9,957 nt of DNA from Methyloceanibacter sp. (GTDB taxonomy: Bacteria > Pseudomonadota > Alphaproteobacteria > Rhizobiales > Methyloligellaceae), in NCBI GenBank assembly GCA_025449615.1, contig JANWJA010000123.1, positions 1 through 9,957 of the forward strand, written 5' to 3'. Under the pieces are notes generated by a model that saw nothing but the letters and a program-made list of their open reading frames with translations, did not search any database and had not been told where the DNA came from. Below are positions 9,058-9,957 of the stretch, one piece after another (the first letter of the stretch is position 1; each line of letters begins with the position of its first letter). The position numbers were made by a program, and so were the translations under genes.

Positions 9058-9414
9058 TCAAGTGCTGCAGCAATCCGCGCCGCAACATTCTGCGAGCGCG
9101 TGATCGATCAGCGGCGCGCAAGCCTCGGGCTTGCCGCCGCAACAATCCTCGACGAGGAACGAAAGCAACGCGCGCGTGCCCTCAAGATCGACGGCATAGA
9201 TAATGGAGCGAGCTTGTTTGCGCGACGTGACGAGCTTCGAGCGGGCGAGAATGGCGAGGTGCGAGGACAGCGTGTTGTGCGGGATGCCAAGGGTCCGGGC
9301 GATGTCGCCAGCGGCCATGCCGTTTGCACCGGCGCGTACCAAGAGCCGAAAGACTTTCAGCCTGCTCTCTTGCGCCAAAGCGCTCAGGGCATCGGTTGCA
9401 GTTTCTAGTTCCAT
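9058..9414 (-). CDS. arsR: ArsR-family metalloregulator with Cys-rich C-terminus
   Basis: A winged-helix repressor expected to leave DNA when arsenite or antimonite binds. It has 118 residues from the ATG at 9414. The recognition region is IARTLGIPHNTLSSHLAILARSKLV (39-62), with the wing around SRKQARSIIYAVD. The metal site expected in helix 3 of classical ArsR (CVC) is absent. Instead C91, C92 and C99 follow the fold, like the C-terminal site of Acidithiobacillus ferrooxidans ArsR, and a second cluster C110, C111, C115, C116 forms the tail. The in-frame ATG at 9426 is an alternative start. I prefer 9414 because it begins at the usual first helix and lies beside the palindrome at 9413-9428. 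Neither start has a Shine-Dalgarno, so the message may be leaderless. The longer upstream frame, reaching to 9699, runs into the divergent gene and is not real. Confidence 0.92.
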   Translation of the reverse strand: MELETATDALSALAQESRLKVFRLLVRAGANGMAAGDIARTLGIPHNTLSSHLAILARSKLVTSRKQARSIIYAVDLEGTRALLSFLVEDCCGGKPEACAPLIDHALAECCGADCCST

Positions 9415-9428
9415 ATGTCTGGACATAT
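9413..9428. promoter_or_regulatory. Predicted ArsR operator palindrome at the arsR start
   Basis: ATATGTC (9413-9419) and GACATAT (9422-9428) are perfect 7-bp inverted arms with a 2-nt centre. The palindrome covers the predicted -10 of the arsR promoter and the ATG at 9414, where a dimeric ArsR-family repressor would block transcription of its own gene. The symmetry is read directly; assigning it to ArsR is inference from position. Confidence 0.55.
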
Positions 9429-9450
9429 CGAAATAATGGATCGAGGTCAA
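9422..9450 (-). promoter_or_regulatory. Candidate arsRC promoter
   Basis: On the minus strand TTGACC (9450-9445) is followed by 17 nt and TATGTC (9427-9422). Shifted by one base it reads CTTGAC-N17-ATATGT, which resembles the rhizobial housekeeping pattern CTTGAC-N17-CTATAT. The predicted start of transcription falls on or within a few bases of the ATG at 9414, implying little or no 5' leader. The -10 lies inside the palindrome. Confidence 0.42.
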
Positions 9451-9457
9451 GGCTAAG
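9448..9457 (+). repeat. Right arm of a 10-bp inverted repeat flanking arsRC
   Basis: CAAGGCTAAG is the exact reverse complement of 8479-8488 on the far side of arsC. It overlaps the -35 region of the arsR promoter. Similarity beyond the 10 bp is patchy, limited to a CATAA a few bases further in the same direction from both arms. Confidence 0.35.
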
Positions 9458-9484
9458 CGAGTTATGCTACGAGGGGCTCGGGCC

Positions 9485-9513
9485 TTGGCAGGGCCTGGAC
9501 GCAAGGCTATGAA
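9485..9513 (+). promoter_or_regulatory. Candidate promoter of the peptidyl-prolyl isomerase gene
   Basis: TTGGCA (9485-9490), one mismatch from the -35 consensus, is followed by 17 nt and TATGAA (9508-9513), which matches TATAAT at four of six positions. Transcription would start near 9520, about 70 nt before the GTG at 9590. It is divergent from the arsR promoter; the two share the roughly 165-nt gap 9427-9589, which holds no other gene I can support. Confidence 0.4.
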
Positions 9514-9589
9514 GGCCGCCGAGGGAAGCGCAAGGAACCCTAAGCTCGCCGCGAGATGCGGCGCGGGCAAAAGATAAGGAACAATTCTC

Positions 9590-9957
9590 GTGAAAACCTG
9601 GTCAGCCGTGCTGCTGTTTGCAGCATCAGTCGCCTTCGCTTCACTCCCGGCCGTGGCCGAGGATGCCGTCGTCGCCAAAGTCGACGGCTCCGAGATCAAG
9701 CAATCCGATCTCGACTTTGCCGCTTCCGAAGTGGGCTCGCAGCTCGCGAACTATCCCGAAGCGGATCGGAGGCGCCTCTTGTTGCAGTTCGTCATCGAGA
9801 ACCAGTTGATGGCGGCGGCGGCTGAGAAGGACTCGCTCGACAAGGCGCCCGATTTCGCGGCGCGGCTCACTTATCATCGGCGCCGGGCCTTGCGTGATGC
9901 CTATTACGAAAAGGCGGTGCGCGGCGGCGTGTCGGAGGACGAGGCGAAGAAGCTTTA
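9590..9957 (+). CDS. Secreted SurA/PrsA-like peptidyl-prolyl isomerase, 3' end outside the window
   Basis: The visible 122 codons begin with GTG at 9590, preceded by TAAGGA (9575-9580) at 9 nt. The N-terminus is a clear Sec signal peptide (MKTWS, then a hydrophobic core) with a likely cleavage after AVA (about residue 23). The mature part starts VVAKVDGSEIKQSDLD, the typical opening of the chaperone domain of SurA/PrsA/PpiD-type foldases, followed by helical segments with LLLQFVIENQLMAAAAEK. The parvulin (rotamase) domain would lie beyond the right edge, so the enzymatic part is inferred. The product would assist folding of exported proteins in the periplasm, which fits its closeness to secA. 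I recall such a gene beside secA in many Hyphomicrobiales. Confidence 0.85.
   Translation, partial: MKTWSAVLLFAASVAFASLPAVAEDAVVAKVDGSEIKQSDLDFAASEVGSQLANYPEADRRRLLLQFVIENQLMAAAAEKDSLDKAPDFAARLTYHRRRALRDAYYEKAVRGGVSEDEAKKL

Noticed and set aside
9509..9577. 22-codon ORF upstream of the isomerase gene (ATG 9509, TAA 9575-9577)
   Set aside because: Its ATG lies within the predicted -10 hexamer, there is no ribosome binding site, and the stop overlaps the isomerase Shine-Dalgarno only by chance.
9427..9699. N-terminal extension of arsR towards 9699
   Set aside because: It would overlap the start and signal peptide of the divergent isomerase gene and the promoters of both. ArsR proteins begin near the ATG at 9414.

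Overview
The window looks like chromosomal DNA of an alphaproteobacterium, most likely Hyphomicrobiales (Rhizobiales). The evidence is high GC, the xerD-accA pairing, SecA and AccA sequences of alphaproteobacterial type, and a secA/parvulin-type foldase neighbourhood. This placement is inference from gene content and protein style; no rRNA or other marker is present.

Layout on the plus strand: the 3' part of an Ala-rich helical protein of unknown function (1-1427, open at the left edge), then xerD (1432-2388, 4 nt later), accA (2520-3473), and two tandem YafK-type L,D-transpeptidase-family genes. The first of these is predicted to be a lipoprotein (3650-4594), the second membrane-anchored (4656-5492). 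On the minus strand: secA (8276-5496), ending 3 nt from the second transpeptidase-family gene, with a leader of about 180 nt that contains a 21-codon ORF whose stop overlaps the secA start (TAATG). Upstream of secA and on the same strand is an arsenic unit, arsR (9414-9058) and arsC (9048-8515). Divergent from it, a secreted SurA/PrsA-like peptidyl-prolyl isomerase gene starts with GTG at 9590 and runs off the right edge.

Most of the window is housekeeping: chromosome dimer resolution (XerD), the first step of fatty acid synthesis (AccA), cell-wall/outer-membrane attachment (the YafK pair), protein export (SecA) and periplasmic folding (PPIase). The accessory element is arsRC, which sits between secA and the foldase gene, two genes I expect to be direct divergent neighbours in relatives. 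It has a perfect 7-bp-arm palindrome at the arsR start and no arsenite exporter in view.

I did not find a convincing new multi-gene system. The best leads are the leader ORF overlapping secA, the arsR operator/promoter/start overlap with a possible leaderless transcript, the 10-bp inverted repeat flanking arsRC, and the tandem YafK paralogues with different membrane anchors. No tRNA, rRNA, CRISPR array, insertion sequence or stretch over 300 nt without a gene was seen. The gaps, the longest being 238 nt at 8277-8514, are described in the features.
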